Origin: CADCUY01 sp964242735 | Lineage (GTDB): Bacteria > Actinomycetota > Actinomycetes > Actinomycetales > Quadrisphaeraceae | Assembly: GCA_964242735.1 (NCBI GenBank) | Contig: CAXTAK010000008.1 | Coordinates: forward strand, 1 to 64,000 | Direction of reading: 5' to 3' | Length of the DNA: 64,000 bases | Shown: piece after piece, positions 48,445-56,443 of the stretch | Layout of the letters: every line of letters starts with the position of its first letter | How positions within the stretch are numbered: position 1 is the stretch's first letter | Notes under the pieces: generated by a model | Database searches by the model: none | Told to the model about the DNA's origin: nothing | What the model saw: the letters and a program-made list of their open reading frames with translations, nothing else | Translations under genes and position numbers: made by a program

Positions 48445-49776
48445 GTGCGCCTGCGCCCCGGTCCCGTGGAGCGGCGGGTCGCCGCGATCGCCCTGCCCTC
48501 GCTGGGCGCCCTGGTCGCCGAGCCGGTCCTGCTGCTCACCGACACCGCGATCATCGGCCGCACCGGCGCGCTGCCTCTCGCCGGCCTCGCGGCGGGGAGC
48601 GTGGTGCTGGTCACCACCGTCGGGCTCTTCGTCGTCCTCGCCTACGCCACCACGGCCGCCGTGGCGCGGGGCGCGGGCAGCGGCGACCACGCCGGCGCCG
48701 TGGCGCGGGGTGTGGACGGGCTGTGGCTCGCAGCGCTGGGCGGTGCGGTGCTCGGCGCCGCGGGATGGGTGGCCGCGCCGTGGCTGGTCACGGCGCTGGG
48801 CACCCCCGCGGCCGCCGTGGACGGCGCCACCACGTACCTGCGCTGGTCGCTGCCCGGGCTGCCCGCGATGCTGCTCGTCCTGGCCGCCACCGGGGTCCTG
48901 CGGGGCCTGCAGGACGTGCGCACGCCGCTGCTCGTGGCGCTGGGCGCGGCGGGGGCGAACCTCGTGCTCGACCTCGTGCTGGTGCTCGGCGCGGGCCTCG
49001 GGCTGCTCGGTGCCGGCGCCTCGACGTCCGTCGCCCAGTGCGGCGCGGCGGTGGCGCTGGTGGTGGTCGTGGCCCGGGAGGCCCGGCGCCGCGGCGCGGG
49101 CCTGACCCTGCGCTGGGGTGGTGTGGCGCGCGCCGCGGCCGCCAGCGCGCCGCTGCTCGTGCGGACCCTGGGGCTGCGGGCGGCGCTGGTGCTCACCGCT
49201 GCGGCAGCCGCCGGCCAGGGGGTGGCTGCGCTCGCGGCGCACCACGTGGTGCTCCAGGTGTGGTTCCTGCTCGCCCTGGTGCTGGACGCCGTGGCGATCG
49301 CCGCGCAGACCCTCGTCGGGCAGGCCCTGGGCGCGAGCGACGAGGCGGCGGTGCGCAGCGTGGTGGGTGCTGTGGTGCGCACCGGCGTCGCCGCGGGCGT
49401 CGTCCTCGGGGTCGTGGTGGCCGTGGCGGCCCCGTGGGCGGGCGGCCTGTTCACCGGAGACGCCGCCACGCGCGGCGCCATCGCCGCCGCGCTGCTGGTG
49501 GTCGCGGTGGCGCAGCCCCTGGCGGGATGGGTCTTCGTCCTCGACGGGGTGCTCATGGGCGCCGGGGACGGCCGCTACCTCGCGGCGGCGTCCCTCGGTG
49601 CGCTGGTGGTGTTCGTGCCGGCGGTGTGGGCGGCTGGTGCGCTGGCCCCCGCTGGCACGCCGGGGCTGGTGGTGCTGTGGGTGGTCTTCGCCGTCGGCCT
49701 GACGGGGGTGCGCGCCGCCACGCTGGCGGCCCGGGTGCGCGGCACGGCGTGGATGGTGCTCGGCGCCGGCCGGTGA
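48445..49776 (+). CDS. MATE-family efflux transporter (DinF type)
   Basis: A 443-residue, twelve-helix cation-coupled exporter of the MATE superfamily. The N-terminus RRVAAIALPSLGALVAEPVLLLTDTAIIGRTG is typical of DinF members, and further family segments are GVLRGLQDVRTPLLVALG and VWFLLALVLDAVAIAAQTLVGQALG. The second half repeats the first. A GTG 84 bases upstream (48361) would add a 28-residue Pro/Trp-rich leader and cannot be ruled out. The gene lies between dnaB and rplI but on the opposite strand, as in many actinobacteria. Substrates are usually cationic drugs or dyes. Confidence 0.9.
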   Translation: MRLRPGPVERRVAAIALPSLGALVAEPVLLLTDTAIIGRTGALPLAGLAAGSVVLVTTVGLFVVLAYATTAAVARGAGSGDHAGAVARGVDGLWLAALGGAVLGAAGWVAAPWLVTALGTPAAAVDGATTYLRWSLPGLPAMLLVLAATGVLRGLQDVRTPLLVALGAAGANLVLDLVLVLGAGLGLLGAGASTSVAQCGAAVALVVVVAREARRRGAGLTLRWGGVARAAAASAPLLVRTLGLRAALVLTAAAAAGQGVAALAAHHVVLQVWFLLALVLDAVAIAAQTLVGQALGASDEAAVRSVVGAVVRTGVAAGVVLGVVVAVAAPWAGGLFTGDAATRGAIAAALLVVAVAQPLAGWVFVLDGVLMGAGDGRYLAAASLGALVVFVPAVWAAGALAPAGTPGLVVLWVVFAVGLTGVRAATLAARVRGTAWMVLGAGR

Positions 49777-49790
49777 GCTGCCGCAGCGGT

Positions 49791-49839
49791 GCACGCGGCG
49801 TCCCTGTGCCCAGCTGGTGGGCACAGGGACGCCGCGTGC
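49791..49839. terminator. perfect 21-bp-stem hairpin between MATE and rplI
   Basis: Arms at 49791-49811 and 49819-49839 are perfectly complementary over 21 bp, with a 7-base loop AGCTGGT. It begins 14 bases after the MATE stop and ends 61 bases before the rplI stop (on the other strand), so it can serve both convergent units. It shares its arm core with the hairpin at 14063-14117. Confidence 0.7.
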
Positions 49840-49900
49840 GATGTCGGACCCGGGTGCGGCCCCGAAGCCGCCAGCAGGCTCGACGCGCGCGGGGGTCGCC

Positions 49901-50347
49901 TCAGCGCTCGGGGACGACCTCGAGCTCGATGGTCGCCGAGACCTCGCTGTGCAGGCGCACCTGCACCTGGTAGGTGCCGGTGGAGCGGATCGGACGCATC
50001 TCGACCTTCCGGCGGTCGATCATCTTCCCCCGTGCGCCCTCGACGGCGGTGGCCACGTCGGCGGGGGTGACCGCCCCGAAGAGCCGCCCACCGGGACCGG
50101 AGCGAGACACCAGCCGCACCGATCCCCGCTCGAGGCTGGCCTTCAGCGCCTGCGCCTCCTCGAGGGTGGCGATCTCGCGGACGCGCCGGGCAGCGCGGAT
50201 CTGCGCCACCTGCTTCTCGCCGCCCTTGGACCAGCCCGTGGCCAGCCCCCGGGGCAGCAGGTAGTTGCGGCCGTAGCCGTCCTTGACGTCGATGACGTCT
50301 CCGGGCTCGCCGAGGCCGGTGACCTCCTGCGTGAGGATGAGCCTCAC
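49901..50347 (-). CDS. rplI: 50S ribosomal protein L9
   Basis: 148 residues. It binds 23S rRNA near the L1 stalk base and helps keep the reading frame. The N-terminal domain MRLILTQEVTGLGEPGDVIDVKDGYGRNYLLPRGLA is the family signature (GYGRNYLxPxGxA). A long central helix (QIRAARRVREIATLEEAQALKASLE) and the C-terminal RNA-binding domain with LFGAVTPADVATAV follow. The length is normal. It is the last gene of the leftward rpsF-ssb-rpsR-rplI operon, 3 bases after rpsR. Confidence 0.97.
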   Translation of the reverse strand: MRLILTQEVTGLGEPGDVIDVKDGYGRNYLLPRGLATGWSKGGEKQVAQIRAARRVREIATLEEAQALKASLERGSVRLVSRSGPGGRLFGAVTPADVATAVEGARGKMIDRRKVEMRPIRSTGTYQVQVRLHSEVSATIELEVVPER

Positions 50348-50350
50348 GCC

Positions 50351-50587
50351 TCAGCGCCCCGCGCTGGTGTAGGGCAGCAGCGCCACCTCGCGGGCGTTCT
50401 TCACGGCCTTCGCGATCTGGCGCTGCTCCTGCACGGAGACACCGGTCACGCGGCGCGCGCGGATCTTGCCGCGGTCGGAGATGAACTTCCGCAGCAGCGT
50501 CGTGTCCTTGTAGTCGATGTTGTGGATCTTCGCCGACTTCAGCGGGTTGAGCTTCTTCTTCGGCTTGCGCACCGGGGGCTTGGCCAC
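50351..50587 (-). CDS. rpsR: 30S ribosomal protein S18, Cys-free form
   Basis: 78 residues. It is the S6 partner on the platform of the small subunit. The core is IDYKDTTLLRKFISDRGKIRARRVTGVSVQEQRQIAKAVKNAREVALLPY in the family order; a Lys/Pro-rich N-terminus precedes it. The zinc-binding Cys residues of the ancestral (C+) form are absent, which is the C- type that often replaces or accompanies C+ paralogs in actinobacteria under zinc control. Spacing to ssb upstream is 87 bases. It is strictly conserved and intact. Confidence 0.96.
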   Translation of the reverse strand: MAKPPVRKPKKKLNPLKSAKIHNIDYKDTTLLRKFISDRGKIRARRVTGVSVQEQRQIAKAVKNAREVALLPYTSAGR

Positions 50588-50674
50588 CGCGTGCTCCTCT
50601 CGTCAGGTACGGGTCGTGGATGACGCACGGCGTCCGCGGCGCCCCCTCGGCGGGTGGGCGAGCGCGGACGCCCA

Positions 50675-51229
50675 TCAGAAGGGCGGGTCGTCGGAGTAGG
50701 AGCCGCCGCCCCAGCCACCACCGGACGACTGGCCACCGGAGGACTGGCTGGCACCGGCCGGCTGTCCGCCGCCGGACGGGCCGGTGGCCCACGGGTCGCT
50801 GGCACCGCCGCCGGCGGGTGCGCCCTGACCGCCGCCGAACCCACCACCACCGCCGCCCCCGCTGCGCTGGGTGCGGTTGACCTTGGCGGTGGCGTACTTC
50901 AGGGAGGGGCCCACCTCGTCGGCCTGGAGCTCCAGGACGGTGCGCTTCTCCCCCTCCTTGGTGTCGTAGGAGCGGGAGACGAGCCGCCCGGTGACCAGCA
51001 CGCGGGAGCCCTTGGTCAGGGACTCGGCGACGTTCTCCGCCGCCTCGCGCCAGATCGAGCAGCGCATGAACAGCGTCTCGCTGTCCTTCCACTCGTTGCT
51101 GGTCTTGTCGAAGGTGCGCGGCGTCGAGGCGACCGTGAAGTTCGCCACGGCCGCCCCCGACGGGGTGAAGCGGAGTTCGGGGTCACCGGTCAGGTTGCCG
51201 ATCACGGTGATGGTGGTCTCGCCAGCCAT
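50675..51229 (-). CDS. ssb: single-stranded DNA-binding protein
   Basis: 184 residues. The N-terminal OB fold is complete: GETTITVIGNLTGDPELRFTPSGAAVANFTVAS, then WKDSETLFMRCSIWREAAENVAESLTKGSRVLVTGRL and TVLELQADEVGPSLKYATAKV. A disordered Gly/Gln/Ser-rich linker of about 65 residues leads to the acidic tip DDPPF (YSDDPPF), the protein-interaction peptide that recruits repair and replication partners. It forms tetramers on single-stranded DNA at the fork. It sits between rpsF and rpsR, the usual bacterial position, with an ATG start. Confidence 0.97.
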   Translation of the reverse strand: MAGETTITVIGNLTGDPELRFTPSGAAVANFTVASTPRTFDKTSNEWKDSETLFMRCSIWREAAENVAESLTKGSRVLVTGRLVSRSYDTKEGEKRTVLELQADEVGPSLKYATAKVNRTQRSGGGGGGGFGGGQGAPAGGGASDPWATGPSGGGQPAGASQSSGGQSSGGGWGGGSYSDDPPF

Positions 51230-51239
51230 GCGGGTCTCC

Positions 51240-51752
51240 TCAGGCGCTGGTGGGGGTGGGGCGCACGCCCGCGGCGGGCCTCGGACCCGCAGGAGCGGAC
51301 GGCGCGGCCGGGCTCGGTGCGTCGGGGCCCGATCCGGCCGGGCCCGGTGCGGCCGGGCTCGCCGCCGCGGGTGCGTCGTCCGCCCCGGGAGCCGCAGCGG
51401 CTGATGGCTCCGGGGTCGCGCCCTCGGCCGGGTCGGGCCGGGGGGTGCGCACCGGCACGGGCTTCTTCGGCACGGGGCGCAGGAGCTTGGTGCGCAGCAC
51501 CGACTCGTTGAGCCCGAGCTGGCGGTCGAGCTCCTGGGCCACCGCGGGGGTGGCCATCAGGTCCACGACGGCGTAGATGCCCTCGGTCTTCTTGTCGATC
51601 TCGTACGCCAGGCGCCGGCGACCCCAGATGTCGACCTTGTCGACGGAGCCACCGCCCTGGCGGACGACGTTGAGGAACCGGTCGAGCGACGGGGCGACGG
51701 TGCGCTCCTCGAGGTCTGCATCGAGGATGACCATCAGTTCGTAGTGACGCAT
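51240..51752 (-). CDS. rpsF: 30S ribosomal protein S6 with a Pro/Ala-rich C-terminal extension
   Basis: 170 residues. The first ~95 are a complete S6 (MRHYELMVILDADLEERTVAPSLDRFLNVV, then WGRRRLAYEIDKKTEGIYAVVDLMATPAVAQELDRQLGLNESVLRTKLLRP). The remaining ~70 residues are a Pro/Ala/Gly-rich disordered tail with few charges, much longer than the usual short tail. S6 pairs with S18 on the platform. The gene heads the operon rpsF-ssb-rpsR-rplI, leftward, with ssb 10 bases downstream. The sequence before the ATG is AGGAGGTGGGTACCGC, an excellent ribosome binding site. Confidence 0.96.
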   Translation of the reverse strand: MRHYELMVILDADLEERTVAPSLDRFLNVVRQGGGSVDKVDIWGRRRLAYEIDKKTEGIYAVVDLMATPAVAQELDRQLGLNESVLRTKLLRPVPKKPVPVRTPRPDPAEGATPEPSAAAAPGADDAPAAASPAAPGPAGSGPDAPSPAAPSAPAGPRPAAGVRPTPTSA

Positions 51753-51854
51753 GCGGTACCCACCTCCTCTGGACTCAGCGGCCGCGGTCTCTCCGTGGCA
51801 GGAGGGTCGAGCGTCGATCCGGTCGTCAGCTCCCGCACCGGGGCGGGCGCCGCG

Positions 51855-53321
51855 TCACCGGGCCGCAGCCAAGACTACCGGCGGCGGCACCGGCAGCCCG
51901 CCGTCGTCCACAGGGGCCCCGCCGTCCGCGCGCGCACCGGCTCGCTGCTGCACCCGGCGGACAGCGGCGAGCGCCAACCACCCCAGCGCGAGCGACCGGG
52001 CGATCAGCGCCACGGCGTACACCCACGGCTCGGCGCCGCGAGCGGTCTCGGACTGCCCGTAGATGTACAGCCAGGTGGTGGTCGCCGCCGCCGCTTCCAC
52101 CAGCGCCCACGGCAGGTGGTCGCGCCACGCCAGCCCGCTGGCCGCGACCAGCGGCAGGAACAGCAGCGCGGACTGCACGGGCACCGTGGGGGAGGTCACC
52201 AGCACACCCACCGCGGCGACCAGCGCCAGCGCGGGCGTGGCCGCCAGCAGCGCGTCGGGGCCGGTCGCGCGCGCCCACCGACGACCCAGCACCGCCACGC
52301 CGACCCCGACGACCACCAGCGCGAGCACCGCCCCGGCGCGCAGCACCGCCCCTGGCAGCACCCCGCCGCCTGCACCAGCCGGGCCATCGGTGCCGCTCGG
52401 GAGGGCCAGGTCGGGCAGCAGCCACACCGACCCGTACCCGGGCTGCCCGCCCCACCCCGGGACCCACGCGGTCGCCACCGCCGCGGCGGTGGCCACCGGC
52501 CCGCCGGGGTCACCCAGCGCCTGACCCGCCAGCCCGGTGATCCACCACGCGACCCCGACCGCGGCGAGCAGCGCGGCGGCACCGGCGGCGCTGGCCAGGG
52601 CCGCCGGCGCCCGCCGGGCGAGCAGGGCGGCGGCCCAGGTCGTCGCGAGGACGACGAGGGCCAGCGGGTCGAGCGCGGCGGCGGCGGCGAGCGCGGCGCC
52701 GCTGGCGGCCGGGCGCCAGCGGCACCAGGCCAGCAGGCCGAGCGCGACGCCGGCGACCGCCACCAGCTCCAGGGAGACCAGCCCCGAGACCAGCACGACC
52801 GGGGACAGCGCCAGCGCGGCGGCGTCCCACGGGCGCCCCCGGGCAGCGGTGAGCAGCACCAGGGCCAGCACGGCGACGACCAGCGCGACCCCGGTGAGCA
52901 GCACCGAGGCGTCGAAGGCCGCGGTTACGGGGCTGGACGCGGAGGACGTCGCTCGAGCCAGCGCCGCGGTGAGCAGCGCCGCCCCCGGGGGCTGGTCGGC
53001 GACGGTGCCGCTGGCGACCCTCGCGGCGACCTCTGAGTAGCACGCGTGGGTGAACTGCCCCGGCGAGGACCAGCCGGTGCTGCGGCAGGGCACGCGCAGG
53101 GCCACCGCTGCGGCGAGGACGGCGGTGGCCGCGAGGACCAGCACCGGGCCGGCTGGCAGCGGTCTGGGGGACGGCTCGGCGGCGTGCCGCCCGAGGGGGC
53201 CGCCGATGACCTCGCTGGCCGCGCACACCACCGGGTCGTCGACCGACGGCCCCGTGGACCCGGTGGGCCGCGCCGACCCCGCCGGACCCGGACCGGACAC
53301 GGGCTGGCGCTGGGAGGGCAC
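51855..53321 (-). CDS. GT87-like polytopic glycosyltransferase
   Basis: A 488-residue protein with about 11 hydrophobic segments. It corresponds to the GT-C-fold, polyprenol-phosphate-mannose-using group (DUF2029/GT87) usually found between ponA and rpsF in actinobacteria (as in mycobacterial Rv0051). The N-terminal loop after TM1 has PCRSTGWSSPGQFTHACYSE, and the region WVPGWGGQPGYGSVWLLPDLALP is extracytoplasmic. I see the family by context and topology; no catalytic motif can be named with certainty. The GTG start lies 3 bases beyond the PBP stop, so it is probably coupled to it. It may mannosylate a cell-envelope glycan. Confidence 0.75.
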   Translation of the reverse strand: MPSQRQPVSGPGPAGSARPTGSTGPSVDDPVVCAASEVIGGPLGRHAAEPSPRPLPAGPVLVLAATAVLAAAVALRVPCRSTGWSSPGQFTHACYSEVAARVASGTVADQPPGAALLTAALARATSSASSPVTAAFDASVLLTGVALVVAVLALVLLTAARGRPWDAAALALSPVVLVSGLVSLELVAVAGVALGLLAWCRWRPAASGAALAAAAALDPLALVVLATTWAAALLARRAPAALASAAGAAALLAAVGVAWWITGLAGQALGDPGGPVATAAAVATAWVPGWGGQPGYGSVWLLPDLALPSGTDGPAGAGGGVLPGAVLRAGAVLALVVVGVGVAVLGRRWARATGPDALLAATPALALVAAVGVLVTSPTVPVQSALLFLPLVAASGLAWRDHLPWALVEAAAATTTWLYIYGQSETARGAEPWVYAVALIARSLALGWLALAAVRRVQQRAGARADGGAPVDDGGLPVPPPVVLAAAR

Positions 53322-53323
53322 GC

Positions 53324-55675
53324 CTACCCGCCGTCGCGCCCGGCGTCCCCGCCCTGGCCCGCCACCGCAGGGCCCGCCACAGCAGGGCCCGGCACCGTCT
53401 GGCCCTGTGCCCACGCCGCCGCGGGGGCGGGCTCCAGCGACGGGGTCTCCACCGGTGTGGGCGCCGGGGACTCCTGCGTGGGCTCGGGCTCGGGGGCCGG
53501 CACGGGCTCCGAGGAGGGCTCCGGTGCCGGGGCGGGCGCCGGCTCGGCGGGCTCCTGCGTGGCGCGCCGGCTGGGCTGCTGGCTCGCGCTGGGCCGCGGG
53601 GTGGTGGCGCTGCTGCGCCGCGGGGCCGGTCGCGGGGCGGTGCCCGGGGGGAAGTCGAGCTCCTCGGTGCCGCCGAGGGCCTCCTGCATGTACCGGGTCC
53701 AGATGGCGGTGGGGAAGGACCCGCCGGTGACCTGCGCGACCCCCCCGAAGCCGGGGATCTCCAGCTCGGTGCCCACCGGCACCGCGGGATCGGAGCCGTC
53801 GGCGGAGTTGAACAGCACCACGGTGGTCGCCAGCTGCGGGGTGAAGCCCGAGAACCACGCGGCCTTGCTGTTCTGCGAGGTGCCGGTCTTGCCCGCCGCC
53901 GGCCGCCCGAGGCGCTCCGCGCGGGTCGCGGACCCGCTGGTGACCACGGCCTGCAGGGCCACCGTCGCATCCGCCATCACGCCCTCGCTGAAGACCCGCT
54001 CACCGGCGTCGGCGCCGGTGTAGCGCGCGACGCCGTCGCTGATCCTCGTCGCCGAGGCGACGAAGTGGGTGTCGTGGTGCACGCCCTGCGCGGCGAAGGT
54101 GGCGTACGCCTCCGCGAGGTCGACCGGGCGCACGCTGGCGGTGCCCAGCACGTTGGAGAGCCCGTCGGGGATGGCCTCCTCGGGCAGGCCGGCGCGCGCG
54201 GCGACCTCCTTGGTCGCCGCCGGCCCGACCTCGGCGTTGAGCTCGACGTACGCGGTGTTCACCGAGCCCGCCGTGGCCTGCACGAGGTTCACGGTGCCCG
54301 CGCTCCTGCGCCCGAAGTTGTTCACCGGCACGGTGTTGCCCTCACCGTCCTCGTACCCCTCGAAGGTGCGCGGGCTGCGCCCGTCGAGGGTCTCGCGCAG
54401 GGTGATGCCGTCCTCCAGGGCCGCGACGAGGGTGAAGGGCTTGAACGTGGAGCCGGCCTGCGCCGTGGCCTTGGTGATGGAGCTCTGCTGACCGGTGAGG
54501 CCGTCGGCCCCGGCGTACATCGCGCGCACCGCCCCGGTGGCCGGGTCGATGGAGACCAGACCGGCCTGCAAGGTCGCGGGGCGGTTCCGGGTCGGGAAGA
54601 CCTCGGGGTCCTCCATCGCCGCCACCGCCGCGCGCTGCATCTCGGGGTCGATGGTCGTGACGATCCGCAGCCCGCCCTGGTCGATCTCCTCCTCGGAGAC
54701 GCCGCCGGCCACGAGCTCCTCGCGCACGGCCTGGAGGACGTACCCGTTGGGCCCGGCGTAGGTGTTCGCGTCGGCGTCCTCGACGGTCACCGGCATCTGC
54801 GCGACGGCGGCGGCCTCTACGGCGGGCAGCGTCCCGGTCTCGACCATGGAGCTGATGACGTACTCGTACCGGGTCTGCGCCATCTCGGGGTCGACGGCGG
54901 GGTCCCACGCGGACGGCGCGGGGATGATCCCGATCAGCAGGGCCGCCTCGGGCACGCTCAGCTGCGCCGCCGGCTTGTCGAAGTACGCCTGCGCGGCGGT
55001 CTCGATGCCGTAGGCCTTGCGCCCGAAGTAGATGGTGTTGAGGTACCGGGCGAGCACCTCCTCCTTGCTGTCGCGCTCGTCGATCTTCAGGGCGATGATC
55101 GCCTCGCGCGCCTTGCGGGTGTAGGTCGGCGCGTCGTCCCCGTAGATGTTCTTCACGTACTGCTGCGTGATCGTCGACCCGCCCCCGAGGTCGCGGTTCG
55201 TGAGCACCCCGTAGACCGCGCGCCCCAGGCCCGTCACCGAGATGCCCCGGTTGTCGTAGAAGCTGCGGTCCTCCGCCGCGACCACGGCGTACTTCACCGA
55301 GTCCGGGATCTCGTCCGGCTCCAGCGGCACCCGGTCGATCTCGGCGAAGTCGCCCATCTCCTGCGCGTCGTCCGCGAAGTACACCGTGGACGTCGCGTAG
55401 TTGGCCGACGCCTCCTCCTCGGGGATGTCGACGGCGCGGTAGGCGATCACCGCCGCCCCGAGCACCGCGATCAGGCCCAGGAGCCCCACCAGGAGCAGCA
55501 GGCGGAGCGTGGGGATCCACCGCCACGGGGTGCGGCGCCCGGCGCGGGGGTAGTCCAGCGCGTTGGCGCGGGCGGGCGGGCGGCGGACGGGGCGGCGGGC
55601 TGGTGGTGCCGGACGCCGGGCGCCGGTGCGAGCCGGCGCGGGCCGGCGCGCGGGCGGGGCGGTGCGGGGGGCCAC
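53324..55675 (-). CDS. bifunctional penicillin-binding protein (PBP1A/PonA type)
   Basis: A 783-residue class A PBP that polymerises and cross-links peptidoglycan. A basic Pro/Ala/Arg cytoplasmic tail (about 55 residues) precedes one TM helix (LLLLVGLLGLIAVLGAAVIAYR). The transglycosylase domain has VVAAEDRSFYDNRGI (catalytic Glu), GGGSTITQQYVKN and RKAREAIIALKIDE. The transpeptidase domain has AGSTFKPFTL (SxxK nucleophile), TAGSVNTAYVE (SxN) and AAGKTGTSQNSKAAWFSGF (KTG). A ~120-residue Pro/Glu/Ala/Ser-rich tail ends it. The GTG start was chosen just before the conserved basic tail. A PadR operator-like palindrome lies 66 bases upstream. Confidence 0.94.
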   Translation of the reverse strand: MAPRTAPPARRPAPARTGARRPAPPARRPVRRPPARANALDYPRAGRRTPWRWIPTLRLLLLVGLLGLIAVLGAAVIAYRAVDIPEEEASANYATSTVYFADDAQEMGDFAEIDRVPLEPDEIPDSVKYAVVAAEDRSFYDNRGISVTGLGRAVYGVLTNRDLGGGSTITQQYVKNIYGDDAPTYTRKAREAIIALKIDERDSKEEVLARYLNTIYFGRKAYGIETAAQAYFDKPAAQLSVPEAALLIGIIPAPSAWDPAVDPEMAQTRYEYVISSMVETGTLPAVEAAAVAQMPVTVEDADANTYAGPNGYVLQAVREELVAGGVSEEEIDQGGLRIVTTIDPEMQRAAVAAMEDPEVFPTRNRPATLQAGLVSIDPATGAVRAMYAGADGLTGQQSSITKATAQAGSTFKPFTLVAALEDGITLRETLDGRSPRTFEGYEDGEGNTVPVNNFGRRSAGTVNLVQATAGSVNTAYVELNAEVGPAATKEVAARAGLPEEAIPDGLSNVLGTASVRPVDLAEAYATFAAQGVHHDTHFVASATRISDGVARYTGADAGERVFSEGVMADATVALQAVVTSGSATRAERLGRPAAGKTGTSQNSKAAWFSGFTPQLATTVVLFNSADGSDPAVPVGTELEIPGFGGVAQVTGGSFPTAIWTRYMQEALGGTEELDFPPGTAPRPAPRRSSATTPRPSASQQPSRRATQEPAEPAPAPAPEPSSEPVPAPEPEPTQESPAPTPVETPSLEPAPAAAWAQGQTVPGPAVAGPAVAGQGGDAGRDGG

Positions 55676-55741
55676 CTGTCCAGTATGCGGCGCGCCGGCC
55701 GCGCAGTGAGGGACGCGCGAGGGGCGCAGTGCCCGTACCAT

Positions 55742-55774
55742 CACTGCGACGTATCGAACCGATACATCGCAGTG
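55742..55774. promoter_or_regulatory. long operator-like palindrome, PadR/PBP/ino1 region
   Basis: CACTGCGACGTATCG-AAC-CGATACATCGCAGTG: 15-base arms with one mismatch, 20 bases before the PadR start and 67 bases before the PBP start on the other strand. Such a site between a regulator and a divergent gene is the expected PadR-family operator, probably for autoregulation and possibly for the PBP gene. Confidence 0.7.
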
Positions 55775-55794
55775 CACGTGTGCTGGAGGGGGAC

Positions 55795-56385
55795 GTGGTG
55801 GCACGCCGGTCCGACGCCCTGCACCTGGCCGTGCTCGGCCTGCTGCACGAGGCGCCGCTGCACGGGTACGAGCTGCGCACCCGCCTCGACCTGCTCATCG
55901 GCGCGCTGCGCCGCCGCATCTCCTTCGGCAGCCTCTACCCCGCGCTGCGCGCCCTGGAGCTGGGCGAGTTCATCACCCGCACCGACGACCCCTCGCGCGC
56001 ACCCGCCCTGGGCCTGCCCGGGCGCCGCCGCGTGGTGTACCGGCTCACCCCCGCGGGCGAGGCGCACCTGGAGGGGCTGCTGGCGGTCTCCGGCCCGGCC
56101 ACGTGGGAGGACGGGCAGTTCGACGTCCACTTCGCCTTCTTCGCGCGCACCGACGCCGAGACGCGCCTGCGGATCCTCGCCGGGCGCCGCGCCCGCATCC
56201 ACGAGCGCCTCGAGCGGGCCCAGCGGACCAGCACCGGGCAGGTGGACCAGGGGGGCCAGGGCGGGAGGCGCGACTCCTACCTCGCCGAGCTCGCCCGCCA
56301 CGGCACCGAGTCCCTCGAGCGCGAGCTGTCCTGGCTCGACGACGTCATCGAGCGCGAGCGCGCAGCCCGCCCCCCGGCGCCGTAG
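55795..56385 (+). CDS. PadR-family transcriptional regulator
   Basis: A 196-residue repressor. The winged-helix N-terminus has RRSDALHLAVLGLLHEAPLHGYELRTRLDLLIG and FGSLYPALRALELGEFITR (wing and recognition helix), as in the PadR family. A C-terminal helical dimerisation domain includes TWEDGQFDVHFAFFARTDAETRLRIL and SYLAELARHGTESLERELSWLDDVI. It is the usual companion of ino1 in actinobacteria (as mycobacterial Rv0047c beside Rv0046c). Two consecutive GTG codons are possible starts; GGAGGGGGA precedes them. The palindrome just upstream is its likely target. Confidence 0.9.
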   Translation: MVARRSDALHLAVLGLLHEAPLHGYELRTRLDLLIGALRRRISFGSLYPALRALELGEFITRTDDPSRAPALGLPGRRRVVYRLTPAGEAHLEGLLAVSGPATWEDGQFDVHFAFFARTDAETRLRILAGRRARIHERLERAQRTSTGQVDQGGQGGRRDSYLAELARHGTESLERELSWLDDVIERERAARPPAP

Positions 56386-56443
56386 CGGCCCGCACCCCGT
56401 CCCCCACCCGTTCGAAGCGCCACCAGCACATCGAGGAGATCAC

